Of a stretch of 64,000 nt of DNA, positions 27,529 through 36,382 are shown in pieces (within the stretch, counting starts at the first letter, position 1; the number at the start of each line of letters is the position of its first letter). Under the pieces are notes generated by a model, which did no database searches, had not been told where the DNA came from, and worked only from the letters and a program-made list of their open reading frames with translations. Location: the NCBI RefSeq assembly GCF_035994185.1, contig NZ_CP108538.1, positions 1,054,001-1,118,000 of the forward strand. Direction: 5' to 3'. The stretch is from Streptomyces sp. NBC_01217. Lineage in GTDB: Bacteria; Actinomycetota; Actinomycetes; Streptomycetales; Streptomycetaceae. Position numbers and translations under genes: made by a program.

Positions 27529-28302
27529 TCAGCCCGCTTGCCGCGACGGCGCGGTGTCCTGGGTGGGAACTCGTGCCAGTGTTCCGGATCGACGAGACCG
27601 CAAGGGAACCACCCGCCCCTGTGGATCCCAGGCATCCGCGGGGCAGCGGCGCCGCGCCTCCCGCCCCGCGAGCCGTCCCGCGACGAACCAGGTCAGCAGC
27701 GGTACTACTGCGGCGAACGTGGCGGCGAGCTCAGGGTGGGGGGAGGTTAGGACGCACGTCGCGACGGCGCTCAGCGCTGTCACCACGACGGCAATGCGTA
27801 CGCGGCGCGACGAGATGGCGGTCACCACCGCCAGGGCCATGATCAAGTACCAGCCCGTGAGCGCGCCCGGCAGCGCCAGGTATTCGCGGAAGAGACTGCC
27901 CTCGTGCGCCCGGAGATGTTCCAGCGGCGCCCAGCAGGCGTAGGCCAGCCCGGCCCCACTGGACAGCAACAACGCCAGGGCGGTACGGGCGTAAAGCACG
28001 GGCCGCTGCTGCGCCAGCCACAACAGGACCAGCGCCGTCAAAGGCCAGGGAGCGAGGACGTAAAGGGAGGTCAGCACCTCCGCCGTGGCCATCCAGGCGA
28101 GGTCGGGATAGGGCTCGGCCCTGGAGGAGACCCCGAGGAGGGCAGCGTGGAGCAGCGCGATCGCCGCCGCTCCGGTGGCCATGTGCCGCAGGATCCTGGA
28201 CAGGGGCGCCTCCCGCGTGCGGCCGTCACTGGACCGGCTTCCCCTTGAGCGAATGGAGGCCGGGGCGGCGGTACCCGGCGTCCTCGGGGCGTGGACTTCC
28301 AC
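27529..28302 (-). CDS. Polytopic membrane protein of unknown function
   Basis: About 257 residues. A basic cytoplasmic N-terminus is followed by six or so hydrophobic stretches (for example ATGAAAIALLHAALLGV, VLLWLAQQRPVLYARTALAL, YLIMALAVVTAISS). GTG 28302 with GAGGTGG upstream is preferred over 28317; an internal ATG (MATGAAAI) is another option. Five bases ahead of dedA, suggesting joint function at the membrane. No family recognised. Confidence 0.65.
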   Translation of the reverse strand: MEVHAPRTPGTAAPASIRSRGSRSSDGRTREAPLSRILRHMATGAAAIALLHAALLGVSSRAEPYPDLAWMATAEVLTSLYVLAPWPLTALVLLWLAQQRPVLYARTALALLLSSGAGLAYACWAPLEHLRAHEGSLFREYLALPGALTGWYLIMALAVVTAISSRRVRIAVVVTALSAVATCVLTSPHPELAATFAAVVPLLTWFVAGRLAGREARRRCPADAWDPQGRVVPLRSRRSGTLARVPTQDTAPSRQAG

Positions 28303-28317
28303 GGTTGACCACCTCAC

Positions 28318-29050
28318 TTAGTTGCCGACGCAAGCATGTAAACAGTAGTTGACGCTTAAAGCAAGTCGGCTGCGAGGCGCGAGCGTCACCGGGCGCTCCC
28401 CTCGACAAGGCAGACCACCCCGGTGGCGCGCCTCGGACAAACCCGCAGCGCGCCAATGCGCCGGCTGCACACGGACCCCCGGCTCGACACGACCCCGGCT
28501 CAACACATCGCCACGGCTGCCTCGGACGCTCACCGGGCCGCTTGCGCGCGGCAGGGTGGATGCGCGCATACGACGTCGAAGCCCTGGCCCAGCACGGCAC
28601 GAACCCCGTTCGAAGGATGTGCATGGGCCGTGACCTGGACACCACAGAAACCCATGCCAGCCGCACCCGCGGCCGATCCGGCCCTGCCGCAGGGTGAGCG
28701 GGCAAGGTGAAGTGAGACGGGTGGTGGGCCCTGGTCTCAATGGGAGGCCGGGCGATCGTGATCCACTCCGGGCGGGGCCTGGACTTGGCCCCGGCGGGAC
28801 AGGCCTGTCGCTCACGCCAGCCCCTCGGCGACGGGGTCCCACGCCGAAATCCGGCGACGGTTCTTGCAATCGACAGTCCGAGGCAGCGCCATGAAGGGGA
28901 TCCCAGAGATCCCGCAGGAGCCTTTGATTCGGTGGTCCCGCTGAAGCCCACGGTCACACCGCGGGCGCCGACCCCGCTTGACATCGCCATCGGACGGCTT
29001 GATCAGGGCATCGGCACGCGAGCTTTGCCGCAGTGCATGCCTCGCCGCCC
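28318..29050. other. 733-bp stretch without a supported gene
   Basis: Open frames exist on both strands but have coding-shadow composition, no ribosome sites and no recognisable motif. I see no RNA gene or repeat. It may hold decayed accessory DNA. Confidence 0.5.
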
Positions 29051-29052
29051 GA

Positions 29053-29080
29053 AAATTAAGTAACTATCTATTGATATACA
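29053..29080 (+). promoter_or_regulatory. AT-rich promoter region with possible TetR half-operator
   Basis: A rare AT-rich island upstream of the SDR gene. TAACTATCTA (29061-29070) shares its first six bases with the perfect palindrome TAACTAGTTA found before the TetR gene at 30917, so the same regulator could act at both ends of this three-gene set. Confidence 0.4.
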
Positions 29081-29205
29081 TGGCATTTCGAGCCTACTCT
29101 GGCTGTAGGCAGCAGGCCGCGCAAGCGCCTGACCAGGCCGATCGCTACTGCCCCCCTCACTGCGCGGCCGATCCCCCTCATCACATCCGCAAGGAGAACA
29201 AAGCC

Positions 29206-29913
29206 ATGACGACAACGCTCATCACCGGCGCGAATAAGGGCCTCGGGTTCGAGACCGCCCGCCAGCTCGTGGCCGCAGGTCACACCGTCTACATCGGCGC
29301 CCGGGACCCCGAGCGGGGTCGCCGGTCCGCCGAGCAGCTGGGCGCACGTTTCATCCAGCTCGACGTCACCGACGACGCCTCGGTCGCTGCCGCTGTCAAG
29401 GCCATCGAGGCCGACGGCGGGCTGGATGTTCTGGTCAACAACGCCGGGATCGAGCCGCGCAAGGCCGGCGGCGGCTTCATCCCTGCCACTGAAGTGACCG
29501 CCGACTCGGTGCGCACCGTGTTCGAGACAAATGTGTTTGGCCAGGTCCGGATGCTCCATGCGTTCCTGCCGCTGCTGCAGCGCTCCGCAGCCCCAGTGGT
29601 GGTCAACGTCAGCAGTGGCACCTCGCTGATGCGCGACCTCGTGAACCCGGACTCGCCGGCGCACTTCTACCCCGACATCGCCTACCCGTCCTCGAAGGCC
29701 GCGGTCAACATGCTCACGGTCCAGTACTCGAAGGCGTACCCCAGCGTGAAGATCAACGCCGTGGACCCGGGGTTCACTGCCACCGACCTGAACCATCACG
29801 CAGGCATCCAGACCGTCGAGCAGGGCGCCCAGGTCATCGTCCGGATGGCTCAGATCGGCCCCGAGGGCCCCACCGGCGGCTTCTTTGAGGCCAAGGGAAC
29901 CATCGCCTGGTAG
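29206..29913 (+). CDS. SDR family oxidoreductase
   Basis: 235 residues, classical short-chain dehydrogenase. Cofactor loop TGANKGLGFE at 6-15, VNNAGIE in the NNAG position, catalytic Ser in NVSSGTS and catalytic Tyr/Lys in AYPSSKAAVN. Likely NADP(H)-dependent (basic residues after strand 2: GARDPERGRR). ATG 29206 follows AAGGAGA. First gene of a set with a 3-hydroxyisobutyrate-dehydrogenase-like gene and a TetR regulator. Confidence 0.9.
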   Translation: MTTTLITGANKGLGFETARQLVAAGHTVYIGARDPERGRRSAEQLGARFIQLDVTDDASVAAAVKAIEADGGLDVLVNNAGIEPRKAGGGFIPATEVTADSVRTVFETNVFGQVRMLHAFLPLLQRSAAPVVVNVSSGTSLMRDLVNPDSPAHFYPDIAYPSSKAAVNMLTVQYSKAYPSVKINAVDPGFTATDLNHHAGIQTVEQGAQVIVRMAQIGPEGPTGGFFEAKGTIAW

Positions 29914-30017
29914 CCGTGCGGGCCCCGACAGCGGGCGCCTATCACGCCCCGATCCTACGAGTGACCGGAATCAACCCACCAACAACGTAAGGAGAACCGT
30001 AGTGAAGGAGCACCGTA

Positions 30018-30863
30018 GTGTCTGAACAGAACGTCAAGCCCGCAGTCGGGTTCATCGGCTTCGGAGACCAGGGCGCGCCCATGGCCCAGGCGATTGCCCA
30101 CGGCGGCTACCCGCTCCACGTCTGGGCCCGCCGCCCCGAGTCGCTGAAGGTACTCGACGGATACCCGTGTGCCGCCCACGCAACGATCGCGGAGCTCGCC
30201 GCTGCGAGCGACGTCGTCGGGCTGTGCCTGCGCGAGGATTCCGACAACGTGGAAGTCGCCGTGCGGGGCGGGCTGCTGCAGAACATGCGCCGCGGCTCGG
30301 TACTGGTCAACCACGGCACCGGCCTTCCGCAGGCCGCCCGGGAGCTGGCGCAGCTTGCGGCGCCCTACGGGATCGAAGTCGTGGACGCACCCGTCAGCGG
30401 CGGGCACGCCGTCGCCGTTGCCCGCCAGCTCACCACGATCGCGGGAGGCAACCAGCAGGTCGTCGAGCGTGTGACGCCGATCTTCGCGACGTTCTCGAAG
30501 TCCGTCATCCACATGGGGCCGACCGGCGCAGGCCAGCACGGCAAGTTGTTCAACAACGCTCTGATGATGATGAACCACCAGAACGTCGTCGAGGTGGTGC
30601 GCCTGGCCCAGGCGCTCGACCTGCCGATCCAGTCCCTGCTGGAGGTGCTCCGCTCCGGTTCCGCAGCCAGCTTTGCGCTCCAGGCGATCGGCCCGTCCAT
30701 CACCTCACAGAATGTCCGGCACCTGCAGTCGCTGGAGCTCATCGACATGGGGCTGTTCAGCAGCGCAGTCGAAGAACTCGGAGACCAGGCGACGACCGTC
30801 ATCGATCGCGCTACGGCCGGCGCACAGGAACTCGACGAGCTCACCAGCGTCGTCGGAGCCTGA
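30018..30863 (+). CDS. NAD(P)-dependent 3-hydroxyisobutyrate dehydrogenase-like oxidoreductase
   Basis: 281 residues of the beta-hydroxyacid dehydrogenase family. N-terminal GFIGFGDQGAPMA (the G-x-G-x-x-G loop), substrate motif DAPVSGGH at 123-130, and catalytic Lys176 in GQHGKLFNN. The usual G-A-G in front of the lysine is QHG here, a minor variation. Reduces or oxidises a small beta-hydroxyacid or aldehyde acid. GTG 30018. Follows the SDR gene by 104 bases. Confidence 0.88.
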   Translation: MSEQNVKPAVGFIGFGDQGAPMAQAIAHGGYPLHVWARRPESLKVLDGYPCAAHATIAELAAASDVVGLCLREDSDNVEVAVRGGLLQNMRRGSVLVNHGTGLPQAARELAQLAAPYGIEVVDAPVSGGHAVAVARQLTTIAGGNQQVVERVTPIFATFSKSVIHMGPTGAGQHGKLFNNALMMMNHQNVVEVVRLAQALDLPIQSLLEVLRSGSAASFALQAIGPSITSQNVRHLQSLELIDMGLFSSAVEELGDQATTVIDRATAGAQELDELTSVVGA

Positions 30864-30886
30864 AACCGACGGGGCACCCCTCTAAA

Positions 30887-30896
30887 TAACTAGTTA
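30887..30896. promoter_or_regulatory. TetR operator candidate
   Basis: TAACTAGTTA, a perfect 10-bp palindrome, 20 bases before the TetR start codon. Probable autoregulatory site. Confidence 0.55.
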
Positions 30897-30916
30897 ATGA
30901 CGATAGGGTCGGAGCC

Positions 30917-31522
30917 ATGCCGGAAAGCACAGTCGGGCGCAATCCACGTCGCCGCAACTCGCAGGCCACCAAGGCGCTCTTGCTGCGCGCTGCCACGACC
31001 GAGTTCGCCGAGCACGGGCTCGCCGGTGCGCGCATCGATCGCATCGCCGAGCGCGCCGGCGCGAACAAGCGACTGCTCTATGTGTACTTCGGCGACAAGA
31101 AACAGCTGTTCGACGCTGTCGTGCAGGAGCAGACCAAGGCCATCGGCGACGCGGTCCCGCCGCCGGACGGTGACCTGTGTGCCTTCGCAGCCGCCCGGTA
31201 CGACTACATCCTGGCCAACCCCGAAGCTCGAAGGATCGCCGAATGGCGATCCTTCGAGCAGCCCGAACCAGCCGCGGCCGAGGTCGACAGCTTCAGGGAC
31301 AGGGTCGCCGCGGTCGATGCAGCGCAACGGGCGGGCAAGCTCCGCGCGGACATTCCTGCCGTCGACCTCTTCGCGCTCGTGCTGCGCTTGACTGAGAGCT
31401 GGCTGAGCGCGCCCCCGGCTCTCAAGGCAGTCTGCGGGGAGAACCCCATGGCCGACGAGCGGCTCAGCGAGCATCGTGCCGCCATGCTTGAAGCAGTGCG
31501 CAGCGTCGTCGAACCGCGATAG
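30917..31522 (+). CDS. TetR family transcriptional regulator
   Basis: 201 residues. HTH at about 18-65: LLLRAATTEFAEHGLAGARI, DRIAERAGANKRLLYVYF. The following GDKKQLFDAVV is the usual start of helix 4. The C-terminal region ARYDYILANPEARRIAEWRS suggests the TetR_C_17-like subgroup. Palindrome just upstream supports autoregulation; the SDR and dehydrogenase genes before it are the likely targets. Confidence 0.9.
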   Translation: MPESTVGRNPRRRNSQATKALLLRAATTEFAEHGLAGARIDRIAERAGANKRLLYVYFGDKKQLFDAVVQEQTKAIGDAVPPPDGDLCAFAAARYDYILANPEARRIAEWRSFEQPEPAAAEVDSFRDRVAAVDAAQRAGKLRADIPAVDLFALVLRLTESWLSAPPALKAVCGENPMADERLSEHRAAMLEAVRSVVEPR

Positions 31523-31549
31523 TGAAGTCGCCGTGATCGTGGACAGCGA

Positions 31550-31885
31550 GTGATTACGCTGCGGGAGCGAGGGCTTGTGCTGCCAGGGCTCCGGGCCCTG
31601 GTTTCGACCGGGTGATGGCGTATCCGTGGACGGGTGCTTCCGCAGGCGCGTGCGGTTGTACGCGACCCCGATGAAGCGGAAGCCGTCGGCGCCAGCCGCC
31701 TCCTGGGATGCCCAGGTCGTGGTCCCGATCTCCGCTTTCAATAGCCCCAAGAAGCTCTCAGCTGCCGTGTTATCGCAACATGATTCCCGTTCTGCCCATT
31801 TTCTGCCGAAGACCCAGCCGCCTCTCAGCGGGCGGTATTCGCGTGAGGTGTATTCGGTGGATTCAACCGGTCGTCGCAACACTTG
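31550..31885 (-). pseudogene. IS3-family transposase (OrfB) C-terminal remnant
   Basis: Minus-strand frame reads EYTSREYRPL, SCCDNTAAESFLGLLKAEIG (the DN-AESF catalytic-Glu region of IS3 integrases) and YNRTRLRKHPSTDTP. Both ends are decayed. A stretch of about 280 bases after it (31890-32170) has no recognisable gene. Confidence 0.7.
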
Positions 31886-32174
31886 ATCGTGGAGGTGTCG
31901 AATGAGACGGGCGTCCGGCGAGGCGGGTCGCCGGGCAGTGCCCCGATCCGTCGGGGCGTGGAGCGTGCGTGCTGCGACGAAGATCGCCTAAGGGCTCACG
32001 AGCCAGGATGCCGCAGTCCCGTGCGGCGCGTCCGGCCAGGTCGGTTCACGGTGACTCCGGGAACGTCCGGACTTCGCGATGCTCCTTCGACCCACCGGGC
32101 ATCTGCCTGGGTGAAGCGGTGCCATCCCTGAAAATCCAAGGTCCTGGCGGTACGCGCTGAGGCGTCAAAACTCT

Positions 32175-32238
32175 TGACAAGGCCCCCGCTCCGGGTCAAG
32201 GTGAGCGACATAGTCCGTCTGGCGGACACGTGTCCGCT
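32175..32238 (+). promoter_or_regulatory. Promoter and IclR-type operator before VOC gene 1
   Basis: TTGACA at 32175-32180. The 25-bp operator (32214-32238) has three half-sites: GTCCGT-CTG-GCGGAC-ACGT-GTCCGC. The right pair forms a perfect 16-bp palindrome (32223-32238). The same three-part layout occurs before VOC gene 2, the CocE gene and the CoA-transferase operon. Confidence 0.7.
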
Positions 32239-32281
32239 CGTCATCATGGACGGGCTTCAACGAGTGAAGGAGGAGTCGGCG

Positions 32282-32848
32282 ATGGAGCAGACTCTCCCCG
32301 CGGTCTCCGCGGGTATCGACCGGAATGCGCTTCCCGCACGGTTGCATCACAACGCATTCGTGACCGAGGATCAGGAAGCCACTCGCGCTTTCTACGAGGA
32401 GCTGATCGGCCTGCCGCTCGTGGCGACGTGGGCTGAGGTGGACGAGCTGTTCGGCAAGGAGCGCACGTATTGCCATACCTTTTACGGGCTTGGCGACGGT
32501 AGCGCCCTCGCCTTCTTCCAGTTCGCCGACCCGGACGATCAGGCGCTCTTCGGTCCCAAGATGCCCAAGTCGCCGTTCAGCCACATAGCGCTGAAAGTGA
32601 GTTCCGAAGTTCAGCAGCATATCGCCGATCGGCTCACTGCTGTGGAATGGGACCCCGAAGAAACGTACGTGCTGGAACACGGCTACTGCCGTTCGCTTTA
32701 CACTCGGGACCCCAATGGTCTGCTGCTGGAGTTCACCGTCGATGCCGAGAACGTTGACGCCATCAACGACGCCCGGCTGCGCAGCGCCAGGGACGATCTG
32801 AAGCGCTGGCTGGCTGGGGATTACAGCAGCAACAACGACTTCCGCTAA
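32282..32848 (+). CDS. VOC family protein (extradiol dioxygenase/glyoxalase fold), copy 1
   Basis: 188 residues. The vicinal-oxygen-chelate metal triad is visible: His23 (HNAFVTED), His101 (PFSHIALKV) and Glu150 (NGLLLEFTVD). A single VOC module of this size can be a type-I extradiol-like dioxygenase, isomerase or lyase; the reaction is not known. ATG 32282 has GGAGG upstream. Nearly identical (only scattered substitutions) to the protein at 41790-42356, and both are preceded by the same operator. Clustered with hydrolases and an IclR regulator. Confidence 0.85.
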   Translation: MEQTLPAVSAGIDRNALPARLHHNAFVTEDQEATRAFYEELIGLPLVATWAEVDELFGKERTYCHTFYGLGDGSALAFFQFADPDDQALFGPKMPKSPFSHIALKVSSEVQQHIADRLTAVEWDPEETYVLEHGYCRSLYTRDPNGLLLEFTVDAENVDAINDARLRSARDDLKRWLAGDYSSNNDFR

Positions 32849-32912
32849 GCATGTTGCAGCTACCTGGTGCCCGAGCCGCGGGCACCAGGCCGTTCGAATA
32901 GGAACGAGTTCG

Positions 32913-33605
32913 GTGATGACGTCCCGCGTCAGCCTGCTTCTTGTACATGGCGCGCACCACGGAGCCTGGTGCTGGGAGCCCGTGCTGGCCCGGCTCTCCG
33001 AGCACGGCATACCGGCTCAGGCTGTGGACCTACCGCTTGATGGGTATTCATCGGACGTGGCGACCGTGCGCTCCGCCGTGCAGGAGCTCCGAGCGGATGG
33101 TCCGGTAGCCGTTGTGGCCCACAGCTATGCCGGCATAGTAGTGGCTGCTGCTGCCCACGCGGCCTCGCGTCTCATCTTCGTAGCGGCTCGACTGCCTTTG
33201 CCCGGCGAATCCCAGGCCGCACTTCACTGGAACTTGCCAGGCTTGCGCGAGGCGACATCCGTGGATGGCGATGGATGGGCGCACCTGGGTCCGGCAGCCC
33301 GTGATTTCTTCTATTCGGACTGCCCGAGCCACGCCGCCGACTTGGCCACGTCGCGGCTGCGTCCCATGCGCAGCGTCGTGCCTACCGATCCGCTCGAGAT
33401 GCCGGCCTGGACAACTGTGCCGACGGCGTACATCGTGTGTCGCCGTGACAAGGTGGTACGTGTGGATCGCCAGCGTGAGCGAGCCGCATTGGTCGACGAT
33501 GCCTATGAACTCGACTGCGGGCACTCACCATTCTTTGCTCTGCCCGACGAACTGACCGGCTTGCTGATGGTCCAAGCTGCCAAGACAGCAACGCATTCGA
33601 TGTAA
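32913..33605 (+). CDS. Alpha/beta-hydrolase
   Basis: 230 residues. Oxyanion-loop motif LLVHGAHHGAWCW at 9-21, nucleophile Ser71 in AHSYAG, likely acid Asp179 (CRRDKVV) and catalytic His204 (CGHSPFF). Resembles the small ester/lactone hydrolases of the EstC/salicylate-esterase type. 64 bases after VOC gene 1 on the same strand, so probably under the same IclR-controlled promoter; an ester or lactone intermediate of the pathway is a reasonable substrate guess. Confidence 0.87.
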   Translation: MMTSRVSLLLVHGAHHGAWCWEPVLARLSEHGIPAQAVDLPLDGYSSDVATVRSAVQELRADGPVAVVAHSYAGIVVAAAAHAASRLIFVAARLPLPGESQAALHWNLPGLREATSVDGDGWAHLGPAARDFFYSDCPSHAADLATSRLRPMRSVVPTDPLEMPAWTTVPTAYIVCRRDKVVRVDRQRERAALVDDAYELDCGHSPFFALPDELTGLLMVQAAKTATHSM

Positions 33606-34148
33606 CGGTCATCAGTTTGGCCCGGAGGGTGTGTCTGCCTGCTCCGAACCGAGGCGAGTCCGTTCAGCCGCCGCGGCCCTCATCGAGCACCGGCCGAGCA
33701 ATGAGAGATCGCCGCCGACGTCAAGGCCGCCGACGATGACGGTCCTCGGCCGGAGGCGCGGATCTGCCTTGCAGACGTTGTCGGCCCGGCGTCCGGCCAG
33801 GAGCCGCGGCTTGAGTACCGTAGCCACTCAATCTGCGGACGGGTCGCCCTTGCCATGTTCGATGGTCCCCCCCAAGGAGGTTCGGACTCCGGCCTCGATG
33901 CCGTCACACCCGGACGGACCGCCGGAATGTACCTGTCTCTCGAAGCCTCGCCACCGAGACCGCGGGCAGGTAGCGAAGCTGTTCGCTGCTTCGTCTGCTG
34001 CCTGAACAGTGGAGCGACATCGCGGTCGGCGTGCCTGGAGGCCAGGGCTTGTGCAAGTTCCCGGGATCGCCCAACTGGCGTGAGGGTGGCCGCGGGTTGG
34101 GGCGGATGACAGAGCGGACCCGGGGTCCGTGATCATTCAGGTGTCTAA
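33606..34148. other. 543-bp stretch without a supported gene
   Basis: Lies between the hydrolase stop and an IS5-like element. Short arginine-rich frames only; no motif, repeat or RNA recognised. Confidence 0.5.
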
Positions 34149-35117
34149 GAGGTCGCGCAGATAGGCGCGCTGGCAGTACCCCGGCAGCAGTACGGGCACA
34201 GGTCCTGGTGATCATGGAGTTGCGACGCTCTGTGATCACTGAGGAGAACTGTGCCCGCCGTGCCATCATGGCTCACCGAACCGCTCTGGGACCAATTCGC
34301 GGCCCTGCTGCCCGAGCGGCCGGAGTACCACCCGGACCGTCCACTCGGCTGCCACCGCCCGCGGATCAGCGACCGGATCATCTTCGACAAGCTCCTGCAA
34401 CTGCTGCGCTTCGGCTGTTCTGACGAGGCGATCGCCGACACGACGTGCTCGGCCACCACGATCCGCAACCGCCGCGACGAGTGGATCCGACTCGGCGTCT
34501 TCGCCCGGCTCAAGCAGATCGCGCTGGAGTCCTACGACCGGATCGTCGGCCTCGTCCTCGACCAGATCGCCGTCGACGGCTCCATCACCAAGGCTCCCGG
34601 AGGCGGCGAGGTCGCCGGACGCTCACCAGTCGACCGCGGCAAACAGGGCCTGAAACGCTCAGGCATGACAGATGGATACGGCATTCCGCTGGGCCGTGTC
34701 CTGGCCGGCGCCAACCGCCACGACTCACCCCTACTCGCCCCGACCCTCGACCGCCTGGACGACCTGGGACCGTTACCCGACGGCATCACCGTGCACCTGG
34801 ACGCCGGCTACGACTCGGACAAGACCCGCGCGCTGCTCAACGAACGCGGCCTCCACGGCCGCATCTCCCACAAAGGCGAAAAGGCGCCCATCCAGGCCAG
34901 TCAGAGGTGGCACGTTGAACGCACCCACGCCTGGCAGAACGCCTTCCACCGGCTCGCCCGCTGCTACGAGCGGCGCGCCACCGTCATCGACGCCTTCTTC
35001 GACCTCGCCGACACCATCATCACCGTGCGCAGCCTGATCCGACGAGCATGGACGACCCACCGCTGGGACGAACGCCCGAACCGCCGACCATGACCGCACG
35101 CCTATCCGCGCGACCTC
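34149..35117 (+). mobile_element. IS5-family element
   Basis: 969 bp. Terminal inverted repeats of 19 bp with one mismatch: GAGGTCGCGCAGATAGGCG at 34149-34167 and its complement at 35099-35117. Flanked by a 3-bp TAA duplication (34146-34148 and 35118-35120), as in the ISL2/IS1031 groups. It landed exactly at the iclR stop codon and re-created it. Confidence 0.85.
34251..35093 (+). CDS. IS5-family transposase
   Basis: 280 residues. N-terminal DUF4096-like domain (LTEPLWDQFAALLPERP). DDE residues: first Asp in QIAVDGSITKAPG, second in VHLDAGYDSDKT, Glu in QRWHVERTHAWQNAF. Length is full and the frame is intact, so probably active. GTG start. Confidence 0.9.
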   Translation: MPAVPSWLTEPLWDQFAALLPERPEYHPDRPLGCHRPRISDRIIFDKLLQLLRFGCSDEAIADTTCSATTIRNRRDEWIRLGVFARLKQIALESYDRIVGLVLDQIAVDGSITKAPGGGEVAGRSPVDRGKQGLKRSGMTDGYGIPLGRVLAGANRHDSPLLAPTLDRLDDLGPLPDGITVHLDAGYDSDKTRALLNERGLHGRISHKGEKAPIQASQRWHVERTHAWQNAFHRLARCYERRATVIDAFFDLADTIITVRSLIRRAWTTHRWDERPNRRP

Positions 35118-35938
35118 TAAGGCTGGGCGCCCACTGCGGTCCGCCGCACCGCCCGTGGCAGAGCGTCCAGCCTGGCGAAGTCAACACTGATCTCGCCTGC
35201 GACTTGCAGAAGGAGAGGCAGGTAATCGTTGAGCAGCACCTCCACCGAGGTCTCGGCGGCGTGCGCATTGATGTTGACGCTGGCGATGACACGGCCTGAT
35301 CCGTCGCGCAGCGGCGCGGCCACTGATCGGATACCCCTCGCCAACTGCTCGTCAGTGAGCGCCCAGCCGCGGGCGCGAACCTCCCGCAGCTCCGCCTTCC
35401 ATTCATTGGGTTCGGGCTGCCAGACGGGAACCAGGCCCGACCGGCTCGGCTCGGAAAGGACGCGGTCCGCCTCATCCTGCGGCAAGGCAGCCAGCAGCAC
35501 CTTGCCGAGCGAAGTCTGCAGCGCGGGGAACTTGGTGCCGACCTGAACGGAGAGGGTGACGATCTTGGGTACGGACACACGTGCGACGTAGACAATGTCC
35601 GAACCGTCGAGCTGCGCAATCGAGCAGGACTCGTTGGTTCGCTCCACCAGCCACTCCATATGCGGCCGCGCCACCTCCCAGAGCCCCATCGACGTGGTGT
35701 AGGCGGTCCCCAGTTCCAGCACACGGGGAGTGAGCATGAACCCGCCGGCTTGCTGGCGCACGTAACCCAGCTCGGTCAGGGTGAGGAGAATCCGCCGCGC
35801 TGTCGGCCTGGCCAAGCCTGTCGCGTTGGCCACATCTGTCAGTGACATGAGGGGCTGGCGGGGTTGGAACGCCGTGATCACTTCCAAACCTCGGGCGAGC
35901 GCCTCGATGAAATCGGGTCCGGTTCCTTCGCGGGGCAT
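35117..35938 (-). CDS. IclR family transcriptional regulator
   Basis: 273 residues. Winged HTH at about 12-75 (EVITAFQPRQPLMSLTDVAN, then GLARPTARRILLTL). Effector domain about 85-262 with the conserved SLGKVLLAALP and GIRSVAAPLRDGSGRVIASV segments. Closest in style to PcaR/PobR-type aromatic catabolism regulators. Probably binds the GTCCGC-type boxes in this cluster, one of which lies 48 bp upstream of its own start. The IS5 insertion at its stop codon leaves the protein unchanged. Confidence 0.92.
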   Translation of the reverse strand: MPREGTGPDFIEALARGLEVITAFQPRQPLMSLTDVANATGLARPTARRILLTLTELGYVRQQAGGFMLTPRVLELGTAYTTSMGLWEVARPHMEWLVERTNESCSIAQLDGSDIVYVARVSVPKIVTLSVQVGTKFPALQTSLGKVLLAALPQDEADRVLSEPSRSGLVPVWQPEPNEWKAELREVRARGWALTDEQLARGIRSVAAPLRDGSGRVIASVNINAHAAETSVEVLLNDYLPLLLQVAGEISVDFARLDALPRAVRRTAVGAQP

Positions 35939-35985
35939 GGGCGCTCCTCATGATCGCAAGGGCTCGGCTGTCGAGCCCCTCTGTT

Positions 35986-36000
35986 GTCCGCGATGCGGAC
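35986..36000. promoter_or_regulatory. IclR box upstream of iclR
   Basis: GTCCGC-GAT-GCGGAC, a perfect 6-bp inverted repeat with the N3 spacing of the full operator; the third half-site is missing. Likely autoregulation. Confidence 0.6.
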
Positions 36001-36070
36001 GCCTAGGGCACCGACTCTACGCAGTGGGCTGGCGCTGTGGTACTGCCCGGGTCACCCATGAAGACCCTCT

Positions 36071-36177
36071 GACCGCTAACCGGACACTGCAGCCACCCTC
36101 TCGGTATGCGCCTTCTGCAGCCTGTCCGTGCCTAGGCAACTGACACAATGCGATCAAACGGGCGGACGGATGTCCGT
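36071..36177. promoter_or_regulatory. Two orphan partial IclR boxes
   Basis: GACCGC-TAA-CCGGAC (36071-36085, N3 pair) and GCGGAC-GGAT-GTCCGT (36162-36177, N4 pair). No intact gene follows: the region to 36382 holds no recognisable coding sequence and then an IS1380 element starts. They may be the promoter of a lost regulon gene, or act on iclR from a distance. Confidence 0.5.
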
Positions 36178-36382
36178 TCGCGCGCGGGAGTGCGCGGCGG
36201 GAGAAGGCTGCCGAGCGCACGGGGACAGCGCGTTCGACTGCGCGGCACCGACGCTGCCAAGGCGATCGCCTTGGTTCTGTGAGGCAGAGCAATCGCCCCA
36301 TGGAGTTCGACGATGGGCCTGTACAAAAAATCCGCACAGGCCGCGGAAGACGCTCTCGCACGTCGAGCTGGCTACCGCCTAA

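Noticed and set aside
30890..31540. Minus-strand frame antisense to the TetR gene running into the IS3 remnant
   Set aside because: Only the part above 31550 shows transposase motifs; the rest is the complement of the TetR coding sequence.
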